Shown piece by piece: positions 32,593-40,879 of a DNA stretch of 64,000 nt. Under the pieces are notes generated by a model. It was given only the letters and a program-made list of their open reading frames with translations, was not told the DNA's origin and made no database searches. The position numbers and the translations under genes are program-made. Source of the stretch: Tabrizicola_A sp964393035 (lineage in GTDB: Bacteria; Pseudomonadota; Alphaproteobacteria; Rhodobacterales; Rhodobacteraceae); the NCBI GenBank assembly GCA_964393035.1, contig CAYMRX010000006.1, positions 124,001 through 188,000 of the forward strand, read 5' to 3'. Position 1 is the first letter of the stretch. Every line of letters begins with the position of its first letter.

Positions 32593-32958
32593 ATGCCCCG
32601 CTATGAATTCAAAGTCATTCCCGCCCCGCGCCGCGGTGAAAAGGCAAGGGGCGTCAAGACCACCGAGGAACGGTTCGCGCTGGCCCTCACGGCCCTGATG
32701 AACGAGCTTGGTGCCGAGGGCTGGGACTATGTCCGCGCCGATACGCTGCCGGTGGATGAGCGGTCGGGCCTGACCGGGACAAAGACCACGTTTCAGAATC
32801 TTCTGGTCTTCCGCCGCGAGATCGCGGCTGACGCCGTACGATCCGAGCCACAAGCCGAGGCCGTCTTTGTGGCGACCCGGCGCGTTGGCCCGGCCGAGGT
32901 GGGGCCGGGTGCGGCCCCGCCGGTCGGTCCGGCCTCACCGGATCTGGCGGCAGAGTAA
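32593..32958 (+). CDS. DUF4177 domain protein
   Basis: A 121-residue cytoplasmic protein. The N-terminal 80 residues (RYEFKVIPAPRRGEKA, LMNELGAEGWDYVRADTLP, FQNLLVFRRE) match the small DUF4177 fold, with its typical GAEGWDYVRAD block; a proline-rich tail follows. The function is unknown. The 194-bp gap in front of it has no recognised element. It converges on a HisC-like gene across a long inverted repeat. Confidence 0.75.
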   Translation: MPRYEFKVIPAPRRGEKARGVKTTEERFALALTALMNELGAEGWDYVRADTLPVDERSGLTGTKTTFQNLLVFRREIAADAVRSEPQAEAVFVATRRVGPAEVGPGAAPPVGPASPDLAAE

Positions 32959-32968
32959 CAGGCGCGTG

Positions 32969-33054
32969 TCTGGTTCATACGGAATCGAAAGGCGCTGCCT
33001 CTCGCCTTCGCTCGAACACGCCTTTCGATCCGCTTTGGTTCAAGGGAAACCAGA
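32969..33054. repeat. Long interrupted inverted repeat between convergent genes
   Basis: ATCGAAAGGCG (32984-32994) pairs perfectly with CGCCTTTCGAT (33019-33029), and outside it TCTGGTT (32969-32975) pairs with AACCAGA (33048-33054). It fills the 100-bp gap between the stops of the DUF4177 and HisC-like genes and could act as a two-way terminator, though it has no T run. Confidence 0.6.
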
Positions 33055-33060
33055 TACGCT

Positions 33061-34161
33061 TTAGCGCGCGGCCTTCAGGGCCAAGGGCAAAGCTTCCGCA
33101 AAAATATCAAGTGCGGCGCTGTCGCCGACGCTGACCCGCAGGCAGCGGTCCAAAGGGGCAACGCCGGGCATGCGGACAAAAACGCCCAGATCGGTCAGCG
33201 CGCGCAAGGCGGCGCGGGCAAAGTCGCCGTCGCGTCCGAGGTCCATCGTCACGAAATTGGTGGCCGAGGGCAGCGGCAGCGCGCCGTTGTCGCGGGCAAT
33301 GGCGGCAAGCCTGTCGCGCCCCGCCGCCACACGCGTTTGAACCGTGGCCAGCCAGTCCTGATCGGCCAGCGCCGCCAAGGCCCCGGCTTGGGCGATGCGG
33401 CCCATGCCGAAATGGTTGCGGATCTTGTCAAAGGCGCGGGCCAGATCGGGCGCGCAGATCGCATAGCCGACGCGCAGTCCCGCCATGCCATATCCCTTTG
33501 AAAAGGTGCGAAACCGGATCACGCGCGGGTCATCGGCAGCAATCTGCGGCGCGGTGCCGGGGGGCGCAAGGTCGATATAGGCCTCGTCCAGAATGAGCAG
33601 GCATTCGGGCGGCAGGGCGGCAACCATGGCCTCAAGGGCCGCGCCGGGATGGTGGCTACCCATCGGGTTGTCGGGGTTGGCGAGATAGACCAGTTTCGGG
33701 CGATGCTGATGCGCCGCCGCGACCAGCGCCTCGGGGTCTTCATGATCGCCCTTGTAAGGCACGCGGATGATCTCACCGCCATAGCCCGCGACATGGAAGG
33801 TGAAGGTGGGATAGGCCCCAAGCGAGGTCACCACCTTGTCGCCGGGGGCGATGAGGAGCCGGGTGAGATAGCCCAGAAGCCCGTCAATCCCTTCGCCCAC
33901 AACGATATTTTCTGCGCGGCAGCCGTGATGCGCGGCCAGCGCGGCTTTCAGGTCATGCAATTCGGGGTCGCCATACATCCAGACCTCGCGCGCCGCCTGC
34001 GCCATGGCGTCGAGGACGCGGGGCGAGGGGCCAAAGAGCGATTCATTGGCCCCCAGCCGGGCGCGGAAGGGGCGCCCGTTTGCGCGCTCCTGCGTTTCGG
34101 GGCCGACGAAGGGCACGGTGGAGGGAAGCGCGGCGGCGAGGGGGGTGAGTTTGGCTGTCAT
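33061..34161 (-). CDS. HisC-like PLP aminotransferase
   Basis: A 366-residue class I/II fold enzyme like histidinol-phosphate aminotransferase. K222 in FRTFSKGYGMAGLRVGYA is the PLP lysine, D192 in ILDEAYIDL holds the ring, and N in ANPDNPMGSH is the usual asparagine. The family includes HisC and aromatic or CobD-type members, and no his genes are nearby, so the substrate is uncertain. It is downstream of valS behind a clear terminator. ATG at 34161 is used; a longer frame has no start signal. Confidence 0.82.
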   Translation of the reverse strand: MTAKLTPLAAALPSTVPFVGPETQERANGRPFRARLGANESLFGPSPRVLDAMAQAAREVWMYGDPELHDLKAALAAHHGCRAENIVVGEGIDGLLGYLTRLLIAPGDKVVTSLGAYPTFTFHVAGYGGEIIRVPYKGDHEDPEALVAAAHQHRPKLVYLANPDNPMGSHHPGAALEAMVAALPPECLLILDEAYIDLAPPGTAPQIAADDPRVIRFRTFSKGYGMAGLRVGYAICAPDLARAFDKIRNHFGMGRIAQAGALAALADQDWLATVQTRVAAGRDRLAAIARDNGALPLPSATNFVTMDLGRDGDFARAALRALTDLGVFVRMPGVAPLDRCLRVSVGDSAALDIFAEALPLALKAAR

Positions 34162-34218
34162 GGCGGCAGGGAAGCGCAAATCGGCCTCAACGGCAAGTCG
34201 TGGCACCGGTTTGGCCCA

Positions 34219-34244
34219 AAGAAAAGGGGGGCTGTCTGCCCCCC
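34219..34244 (-). terminator. Rho-independent terminator of valS
   Basis: On the minus strand GGGGGGC - agaca - GCCCCCC is followed by TTTTCTTT. It lies 60 bp past the valS stop and in front of the HisC-like gene. Confidence 0.85.
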
Positions 34245-34305
34245 TCACCCCTTCGGGGCTTCATCCCCCAAGGATATGTGCACCCCATTGAAGGCCTGAC
34301 CGGCC

Positions 34306-37300
34306 TTAGCCGAGTTCGGCCAGACGGCTCACGGCGGCTTGGATCTTGGCCGCCTCATCCTCGCGCGCTTCAAGATTGGCGCGGGCCTCGTCGATCACTT
34401 CCTCCGGGGCGGATTTGACGAAGTTGGGGTTGTTGAGGCGCCCCTTCAGCCCGCCGATTTCCTTCATCAGCTTGTCGAGGCCTTTGGCAAGGCGGGCCTT
34501 TTCTTCGGCAATGTCGATCAGCCCTTCCAAGGGCAGGGCGAAAGCCGCGCCTTCCATGGCAATGGCGATGGAGCCTTTCGGGGCGGTGCCTTCGGAGAAA
34601 CCCTCAACACGCGCCATGCGGCGGATCAGGGCCTCGTTGCGGTCCCATGCAGCGCGGGCGGCGGCGGAAAGTTCCGTCGCGACCAGATCGCATTTCAGGC
34701 CGACCGGCACATGCACCTGTGCGCGGGCCGAACGGATTTCGTCGATCAAGTCGGTGACAAAGCCCATTTCGGTCGCGGCCGCGGCGTCGGTCAGATCGGC
34801 AAAGGCGGGCCAATCGGTATGGACCAGCCGTTTGGCGCGCGTGCCGGTGGTGGACCACAGTTCTTCGGTGATGAAGGGCATGAAGGGATGCAGCAGGATC
34901 ATCGACTGATCCAGAACCCACGCCATGGTGGCGCGGGTTTCCGCGGCATGCTCGCCGTCAAAGAGCGGCTTGGCGAATTCGACATACCAGTCGCAGACCT
35001 TGCCCCAGACGAATTTGTAAAGCGCATCTGCGGCTTGGTCGAAGCGGAAGTCGTCAAGGGCGGCGTTCACCTCGGCCAGCGCCTTGGCGGTTTCGCCGAT
35101 GATCCACCGGTTTGCCGTGGCTTTCGGCGTGGGTGGCGTGGTTTGGGTGGCGTGGCCTTCCCAGACGCCGTTCATTTCCGCAAAGCGGCAGGCGTTCCAA
35201 AGCTTGGTGCCAAAGTTGCGATAGCCCGCGATGCGCTGGGTGTCGAGTTTCAACACGCCGCCCAGCGAGGCCATGGCGGCATTGGCAAAGCGCAGCGCAT
35301 CGGCACCGAATTCGTCAATGATTTCCAAGGGGTCAATGACGTTGCCGAGGGATTTCGACATCTTCTTGCCCTTGGCGTCGCGGACAAGCCCGTGCAGATA
35401 GACGGTGTGGAAGGGGATATCCTCCACCACGGCCAGTTGCATCATCATCATCCGGGCGACCCAGAAGAAGAGGATGTCGGCCCCGGTCACAAGGACCGAG
35501 GTGGGGAAGTATTTCGCGAGTTCCGGCGTGGGTTCGGGCCAGCCCAGCGTGCCGATCGGCCAGAGGCCGGACGAGAACCAGGTGTCGAGAACGTCGGGGT
35601 CGCGCCAGACCGGATAGGCCAGATGCGTCGGGTCCTGGCTCAGATTGTAATCGGCGAGCGACTGGGCCAAGAGCGCCACGGCGGCGTGGCGGTCGGCGAC
35701 CTCGACCACGCGGCAGGCGTTCAGCGGATGCGGCAACCCGGCGAGATCGTCGCGGAACGCCTCGGTCGCGGCGGTGAAATCGGCGGCGCAATGGTGGCGG
35801 GCTTCGCGTTCGGCCGGGCCGCCATTGTCGAGGATGGTCAGCAGTTCCACCTCGTCCAGCGCATTGTCGCCTTCGTCATCGGTGAAACCATTGGGATCGA
35901 GCGCCAGCCCGTACCACACCGGAATCTGGTGGCCCCACCACAACTGCCGCGAGATGCACCAAGGCTCGATATTCTCCAGCCAGTGGTAATAGGTCTTCTC
36001 GCCACTTTCCGGGATGATGCGGGTCTTGCCGCTGCGCACCGCATCCAGCGCCGGTTCGACGATCTTGGCGGTGTCGACGAACCACTGGTCGGTCAGCATC
36101 GGCTCGATGACGACCTTCGAGCGGTCGCCGAAGGGCTGCATGATCTTCTTGTCCTCAACGAAGGGGACGTTCTTCCAATCCTCGGCATTGGTTTCGGGGT
36201 CGATGGTGACAACCTTGGTCACCACCGCCAGACCTTGGGCATTGATGTCGGCGACCACCAGCTTGCGCGCCTCGAACCGGTCCAGCCCGCGGTATTTGGC
36301 GGGGACGAGGTTCAGGCTGTCGACCTCATTCTCATTGGTGGCCGATCCTGCGGCAATCTCGCGGGCGCGGGCGACGGCCACCTCATAGGGGGCACCGTCA
36401 TCCCGCATGCGGCCCCTTGTGTCCATCAGGCGGTAGCAGGGCAGGGCGTTGCGCTTGGCCACGGCATAATCGTTGAAGTCATGCGCGCCGGTGATCTTCA
36501 CCGCGCCCGAGCCAAAGGTTGGGTCGGGATATTCATCGGCAATGATCGGGATCAGGCGGTCACAAAGCGGCAGATGCACCATCTTGCCGACGATGGGCGC
36601 ATAGCGTTCGTCGGATGGATGCACCGCCACAGCGCCATCGCCCAACATGGTTTCGGGCCGGGTGGTGGCGATGGAGATGTAATCGCGCGTCTCGCGCAGC
36701 GTCACGTTGCCGTCGGCGTCTTTTTCAACATAGTCATAGGTCTCATTGCCCGCGAGACGGTATTTGAAATGCCACATATGGCCCGCGACCTCGGTGTTCT
36801 CCACCTCGAGGTCGGAAATCGCGGTTTCGAAATGGGGGTCCCAGTTCACCAGCCGCTTGCCGCGATAGATCAGCCCTTTGTTATACATCTCCACGAAGAC
36901 CTTGATCACGGCGTCGTGGAAGTTGCCATCCTCGCCCGCAGGGGCACCCGGCGCGCCCGACATGGTAAAGGCTTCACGGTCCCAATCGCAGGAGGCGCCC
37001 AAACGCTGCAACTGGCCGATGATCGTGCCGCGCGATTTGACCTTCTGCTCCCAAACGCGGGAGAGGAACTTGTCGCGGCCCATGTCGCGGCGCGAGGGTT
37101 CGCCGTTCTTGGCCATCTCGCGTTCGGTCACCATCTGGGTCGCGATGCCGGCATGGTCGGTGCCGGGCTGCCACAGCGTGTCATCGCCGCGCATCCGGTG
37201 CCAGCGCACCAGAATATCTTGCAGCGTGTTGTTGAAGGCATGGCCCATGTGCAGGCTGCCCGTCACGTTCGGCGGCGGGATCATCACGGAAAAGGCAGGA

Positions 37301-37407
37301 TGCCCCGGCTTGGCATTGGCGCCAGCGCGGAACGCCTTTTCTTCCAGCCAAAGCTTGGAAATCCGGGCTTCTGCCTCGGCGGGGGAGAAGGTTTTTTCCA
37401 TGGGCAT
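34306..37407 (-). CDS. valS: Valine--tRNA ligase
   Basis: A 1033-residue class I synthetase that charges tRNA(Val), with an editing domain inserted in the Rossmann fold. The HIGH-type motif HMGH is at residues 53-56 after PPPNVTG, and KMSKS is near 685. The family C-terminal coiled coil is present (EEKARLAKGLDKLMKEIGG...). Length is longer than E. coli (951) but usual for alphaproteobacteria. The start at 37407 is chosen because AAAAGGA lies about 9 bases upstream; 37416 and 37401 are alternatives. A terminator follows. Confidence 0.96.
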   Translation of the reverse strand: MPMEKTFSPAEAEARISKLWLEEKAFRAGANAKPGHPAFSVMIPPPNVTGSLHMGHAFNNTLQDILVRWHRMRGDDTLWQPGTDHAGIATQMVTEREMAKNGEPSRRDMGRDKFLSRVWEQKVKSRGTIIGQLQRLGASCDWDREAFTMSGAPGAPAGEDGNFHDAVIKVFVEMYNKGLIYRGKRLVNWDPHFETAISDLEVENTEVAGHMWHFKYRLAGNETYDYVEKDADGNVTLRETRDYISIATTRPETMLGDGAVAVHPSDERYAPIVGKMVHLPLCDRLIPIIADEYPDPTFGSGAVKITGAHDFNDYAVAKRNALPCYRLMDTRGRMRDDGAPYEVAVARAREIAAGSATNENEVDSLNLVPAKYRGLDRFEARKLVVADINAQGLAVVTKVVTIDPETNAEDWKNVPFVEDKKIMQPFGDRSKVVIEPMLTDQWFVDTAKIVEPALDAVRSGKTRIIPESGEKTYYHWLENIEPWCISRQLWWGHQIPVWYGLALDPNGFTDDEGDNALDEVELLTILDNGGPAEREARHHCAADFTAATEAFRDDLAGLPHPLNACRVVEVADRHAAVALLAQSLADYNLSQDPTHLAYPVWRDPDVLDTWFSSGLWPIGTLGWPEPTPELAKYFPTSVLVTGADILFFWVARMMMMQLAVVEDIPFHTVYLHGLVRDAKGKKMSKSLGNVIDPLEIIDEFGADALRFANAAMASLGGVLKLDTQRIAGYRNFGTKLWNACRFAEMNGVWEGHATQTTPPTPKATANRWIIGETAKALAEVNAALDDFRFDQAADALYKFVWGKVCDWYVEFAKPLFDGEHAAETRATMAWVLDQSMILLHPFMPFITEELWSTTGTRAKRLVHTDWPAFADLTDAAAATEMGFVTDLIDEIRSARAQVHVPVGLKCDLVATELSAAARAAWDRNEALIRRMARVEGFSEGTAPKGSIAIAMEGAAFALPLEGLIDIAEEKARLAKGLDKLMKEIGGLKGRLNNPNFVKSAPEEVIDEARANLEAREDEAAKIQAAVSRLAELG

Positions 37408-37490
37408 CGCGGGCATCCTTTTGTCTTGGCCCTGCTTTAGCGGCTTGAAGACCAAAGGCCAAGCGTCTGGCATCCGCCAAAGCCGCTCCG

Positions 37491-37567
37491 CGGGGAGTAT
37501 TTTGAAAGGCGCAAATCATTCAGGCCGGCGCTTTGGGCTTGCGCCTTGCCAAATACTCCCGCCGGAG
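37491..37567. repeat. Dispersed intergenic element, inverted pair (copy e)
   Basis: GGGGAGTATTTTGAAAGGCG with a CAAAT tail (from 37492) faces TTGCGCCTTGCCAAATACT (37539-37557) with a CCCGCCGG tail; the AGTATTT...GGCGCAA arms agree at 17 of 19 positions. The pair sits between the valS start and the Lrp gene, and as RNA could form a long hairpin with a loop of about 24 bases. Confidence 0.8.
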
Positions 37568-37632
37568 GCGCCCGGGTGTCAGCCGGTGCGCGGCTGCCGA
37601 AAGGCGTGGGTCCGCCCGCCGCTGTCCTCAGG

Positions 37633-38064
37633 TCAAACCGCCCGGTCCAGCCGGGTGGAGAGATGGATCAGGCTTTCCGAGGATTTTACCCCGGTCAGGG
37701 CGCCGATCTGGTCCAGCACGGAATCCAGCACCTGGGTGTTCGATGCGGCCACTTGCAGCAAAAGGTCAAAGCGACCCGAGGTGGTGAACACCCGCTCCAC
37801 CTCGCCAATGCCTTTCAGCCGGGTCAGGATCGCGGCCTGAGAGCGCGGTTCGATGGTCAAGAGCACCGAGGCGCGCAGGCGCCCCTGCCGGGCGGCCTCG
37901 CCGAGTTTCAGCGTGTAGCCCGCGATGATTCCGCTGGTCTCCAGCCGCTCCAGCCGGGCTTGAATGGTGGAGCGCGCCACCTTCAAACGCCGGGCCAAAG
38001 TGGCCACCGACATGCGCGCATCGGCCCCGAGAAGCGTCAGAATGTTGCGATCGAGATCATCCAT
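37633..38064 (-). CDS. Lrp/AsnC family regulator
   Basis: A 143-residue feast/famine regulator: an N-terminal helix-turn-helix (DLDRNILTLLGADARMSVATLARRLKVARSTIQARLERLE, ending about residue 43) and a C-terminal RAM ligand domain (about 65-143). It diverges from the ornithine/lysine decarboxylase gene, and its promoter region contains two TTTGATCA sites, so it may bind there and sense an amino acid such as lysine or ornithine. The link to those sites is inferred from position. Confidence 0.88.
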   Translation of the reverse strand: MDDLDRNILTLLGADARMSVATLARRLKVARSTIQARLERLETSGIIAGYTLKLGEAARQGRLRASVLLTIEPRSQAAILTRLKGIGEVERVFTTSGRFDLLLQVAASNTQVLDSVLDQIGALTGVKSSESLIHLSTRLDRAV

Positions 38065-38175
38065 GCAGGTCGCAGCCCCATTTCGTCAGATTGCCTTGCA
38101 TAGCAAGCAATTCGACGGGTTGGCCAGAGCTTTTTGCCCGCGCGGCGCTTCCTGCCGGGCGGGACGGGCGGATCA

Positions 38176-38215
38176 GGAATTTGATCATCTTTGTCCGGAA
38201 ATTTGATCATCTTTT
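38176..38215. promoter_or_regulatory. Two direct copies of GGAATTTGATCATCTTT, candidate operator
   Basis: GGAATTTGATCATCTTT (38176-38192) and GGAAATTTGATCATCTTTT (38197-38215) lie 22 bp apart, about two helical turns, in the 440-bp gap between the Lrp gene and the decarboxylase gene. Each is a partial palindrome around TGATCA. The core matches the perfect palindrome in front of the omega-aminotransferase gene. Confidence 0.6.
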
Positions 38216-38269
38216 CGCGCTGTGGTCACAAGGTGTTCGCGAAGGGCGCGATCAGGGTGCTTTCAGGGG

Positions 38270-38504
38270 TAAACCTTACAATATGTATCGAAAAGATGTC
38301 AATATGACGTTAAATTAAGTCAGAAATGTAGTTTTAACCGGTGAAGTTGTACCCCATATGCGGCATCCTCAGTTGCAGGAAAAGGGCGGCTCATACGCAC
38401 CTGGCCTGGTTGGAAAAACCACGCGGGTGCCGAGGCCGTCCATACCATATCTGGTGTGGCAACGGAGGAGGACACGCATCTTGTTGGCAGAAAGGATCAC
38501 GCCG
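38270..38504 (+). ncRNA. Long structured 5' leader of the decarboxylase gene, candidate speF RNA
   Basis: The decarboxylase start is preceded by a long leader that opens AT-rich and becomes GC-rich near 38330. Two simple stems are visible: TGGTT-ggaaa-AACCA (38407-38421) and CCATACCA-tatc-TGGTGTGG (38440-38459, 8 bp with one wobble), the latter just before GGAGGAGGACA. Alphaproteobacterial ornithine decarboxylase genes are known to carry the conserved 'speF' leader RNA, so this is the obvious candidate. I did not confirm the motif, and the 5' end given is approximate. Confidence 0.45.
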
Positions 38505-39650
38505 ATGGGACTGTCCAAAACGATCTGGACCAATCCGACCGAATTCCTGAAGACGCAAAGCCCGGAGAACCCGGTGCTGTTCTTCGCCCCCAGCGCCGTG
38601 CAGGCCGTGGCGCGCAAATTCCTGAAGGGCTTTCCGGGTCTGGTGACCTATGCCGTCAAGTCCAACCCCGGCGAGGAGATGGTGGAAAATCTGGTCGCCG
38701 CAGGGGTCAAGGGCTTTGACTGCGCCTCGCCCTTCGAAATCGACCTGATCCGCCGTTTGGCCCCCGATGCGGCCATCCACTACAACAACCCGGTGCGTTC
38801 GCGGGCCGAAATTGCGCATGGCGTGGCGCGGGATGTGAAGTCCTGGTCGGTCGACAGCCATTCGGAACTGGCCAAGCTGATCGAGCTGGTCCCGACCGAG
38901 GGCTGCGAGATTTCGGTGCGCTTCAAGCTGCCGGTGGCGGGCGCGGCCTATAACTTTGGTGCCAAGTTTGGCGCGACCGAAGATGTGGCGGTTGAACTTT
39001 TGAAGACGGTCGCGACGGCGGGATATGTTCCGTCGATCACCTTCCATCCCGGCACGCAATGCACCGACCCGAATGCCTGGGCCGCCTATATCCGGGAAGC
39101 GGCGGTGATTGCCCAAAAGGCGGGCGTCAAGATTGCCCGGCTGAACGTGGGCGGCGGCTTTCCGAGCCATCGGGCTTTGGGGGTTGCCCCGCAACTGGAC
39201 GAGACTTTTGCGACCATTGATCGCGTCGCAACCGAGGCCTTTGGCGCCGACCGCCCGGCGCTGGTCTGCGAACCGGGCCGTGCCATGTGCGGCGACGCCT
39301 TCACGCTGGCCGCACGGGTGAAGGCGGTGCGCGATGGCACCCATGTGTTCCTGAACGACGGGATTTATGGTTCGTTGTTGGAGTTGGGTCAGATCGGGAT
39401 CATTGACCGCATCACGGTGCTGTCGCCCGCGGGTGAGCGGCGCACGGGTGCGCAGCATGGCCGGGTTTGCTTTGGTCCGACCTGTGATTCGGTGGACCGT
39501 CTGCCGGGCGATGTGCCCTTCCCCGATGATATCGCCGAGGGTGATTTCGTGATCTTTGAAGGGATGGGCGCCTATTCCACCGTGACCAACAGCCGCTTCA
39601 ACGGCTTTGGTGAATTGGGCATGGTCACGGTTTTGGGCCAGAACCTGTAA
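38505..39650 (+). CDS. Ornithine/lysine decarboxylase, fold III (eukaryotic ODC-like)
   Basis: A 381-residue alanine-racemase-fold PLP enzyme that makes putrescine (or cadaverine). K52 in TYAVKSNP is the PLP lysine, H181 in FHPGTQ stacks on the ring, and GGGFP (216-220) and EPGR (256-259) hold phosphate. C327-D328 in GPTCDSVDRL is the active-site pair given by the partner subunit; the following S is common in dual lysine/ornithine enzymes. ATG at 38505 follows AAAGGA. An in-frame ATG at 38358 lacks a ribosome site and falls in the leader. A strong terminator follows. Confidence 0.92.
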   Translation: MGLSKTIWTNPTEFLKTQSPENPVLFFAPSAVQAVARKFLKGFPGLVTYAVKSNPGEEMVENLVAAGVKGFDCASPFEIDLIRRLAPDAAIHYNNPVRSRAEIAHGVARDVKSWSVDSHSELAKLIELVPTEGCEISVRFKLPVAGAAYNFGAKFGATEDVAVELLKTVATAGYVPSITFHPGTQCTDPNAWAAYIREAAVIAQKAGVKIARLNVGGGFPSHRALGVAPQLDETFATIDRVATEAFGADRPALVCEPGRAMCGDAFTLAARVKAVRDGTHVFLNDGIYGSLLELGQIGIIDRITVLSPAGERRTGAQHGRVCFGPTCDSVDRLPGDVPFPDDIAEGDFVIFEGMGAYSTVTNSRFNGFGELGMVTVLGQNL

Positions 39651-39677
39651 ACTTTTCCTGCCTTTGTGCGAAATTCC

Positions 39678-39706
39678 AACGGGCGGCCCTTGTGGCCGCC
39701 CGTTTT
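39678..39706 (+). terminator. Rho-independent terminator of the decarboxylase gene
   Basis: AACGGGCGGCC - cttgt - GGCCGCCCGTT is an 11-bp stem followed by TT, about 30 bp past the stop. Confidence 0.9.
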
Positions 39707-39913
39707 GCGTCATTTTCTTAACCAAGTTCTGCATAAGCTGAATCTGTCGCCGCCGGGTGCGGTCTTTAGGGGTGTGTCACGTCTCTGATCGAACGGATCT
39801 CGCGCTGGTGGCGGGCCAAGCCCATCGCCACGGTCGAACCCGCCGTACCGCCCGCGCCGGGGCGCAAAAGGGGCGTCGTCGATCACGTCATCATTCTGGA
39901 CGGCACGCTGTCG

Positions 39914-40858
39914 TTGCTGGAGCCGGGATATGAGACGAATGCGGGCCTTTTGTTGAAGCTATTGCTGGAGGATCAGCAGGGCGTGCATCGCCGGGTCTAT
40001 TATGAGGAAGGCCTGCAATGGGAGGGCTATCGCCACACCTGGGGCTTTTTGCAGGGGCGCGGCATCAACCGCCAGATCGCCCGGGCCTATGGCTGGCTGG
40101 CCAGCCAGTATCGCCCCGGTGACCGCATTTTTCTGTTTGGCTATTCGCGCGGCGCCTATGCCGTGCGCAGCCTTGCCGGGGTGATTGACCGGGTGGGGCT
40201 GGTGCGCCGCGAAAAGGCGGTGGAGCGGGTGATCCGGCTGGCCTATCGGCATTACCGCCTGGGCCCTGATCGTCCGGCCGCGCGGGCCTTTGCCCAGAGC
40301 TATTGCCACCCCGCAGCCCCGATCGAGATGGTGGGGGTCTGGGACACCGTCAAGGCGCTGGGGCTGCGTTTGCCCTTGTTGTGGATGCTGACCGACAAGA
40401 AGCACCAGTTTCACAATCACCAGCTTGGCGCCTCCATCCGCCACGGGTTTCAGGCGCTGGCGCTGCATGAAACCCGCGCCGTGTTTGACCCGGTGATGTG
40501 GGAGTGCCGACCGGGATGGGAGGGCAATGTGCAACAGGTCTGGTTCCGGGGCGGTCATTCGGATGTTGGCGGGCAGGTCGGTACCTATCCCGCCGCACGC
40601 CCCTTGGCGAATATTCCGCTGGTGTGGATGCTGGAAAAGGCCGAAGCCCTGAACCTCGCCTTGCCGCCCGATTGGCGGGGGCGCTTCCCCTGTGATCCGG
40701 GCGCGCCGATGTATGGCACGACGCGGGGCTGGGCCAAGCTCTTCCTGTTGCGCCGGCCGCGCGTGGTGGGGCGTGATGTGTCCGAGGCGATCCACCCCTC
40801 GGCGGCGGGCGACCGTCCGTTCAGTTGGGTGCCTTGGCCGCTGACGCTGTTGTTCTGA
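39914..40858 (+). CDS. DUF2235 alpha/beta-hydrolase-like protein (Tle1-like phospholipase fold)
   Basis: At least 314 residues from a TTG at 39914. The hydrolase triad region is visible: GYSRGAYAVRSLAG (G-x-S-x-G nucleophile), WDTVKALGL, and RGGHSDVGG with the histidine. The family includes type VI phospholipase effectors and uncharacterised cytoplasmic hydrolases. The conserved N-terminal DHVIILDGTLS lies upstream of 39914 in the same frame, which is open back to about 39770 but has no ATG, GTG or TTG, so the true start is earlier or non-canonical (CTG 39785 or ACG 39779), or a base error hides it. Confidence 0.75.
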   Translation: MLEPGYETNAGLLLKLLLEDQQGVHRRVYYEEGLQWEGYRHTWGFLQGRGINRQIARAYGWLASQYRPGDRIFLFGYSRGAYAVRSLAGVIDRVGLVRREKAVERVIRLAYRHYRLGPDRPAARAFAQSYCHPAAPIEMVGVWDTVKALGLRLPLLWMLTDKKHQFHNHQLGASIRHGFQALALHETRAVFDPVMWECRPGWEGNVQQVWFRGGHSDVGGQVGTYPAARPLANIPLVWMLEKAEALNLALPPDWRGRFPCDPGAPMYGTTRGWAKLFLLRRPRVVGRDVSEAIHPSAAGDRPFSWVPWPLTLLF

Positions 40859-40879
40859 TCCCTTGCGTTTGGGCGCGCA

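Noticed and set aside
34339..37440. A 1033-codon open frame antisense to valS
   Set aside because: It mirrors valS codon for codon. High third-position GC keeps the antisense frame free of stops, and the translation has no family motif.
38358..38504. N-terminal extension of the decarboxylase from ATG 38358
   Set aside because: There is no ribosome-binding site, the residues do not look like the family N terminus, and AAAGGA precedes ATG 38505 well.
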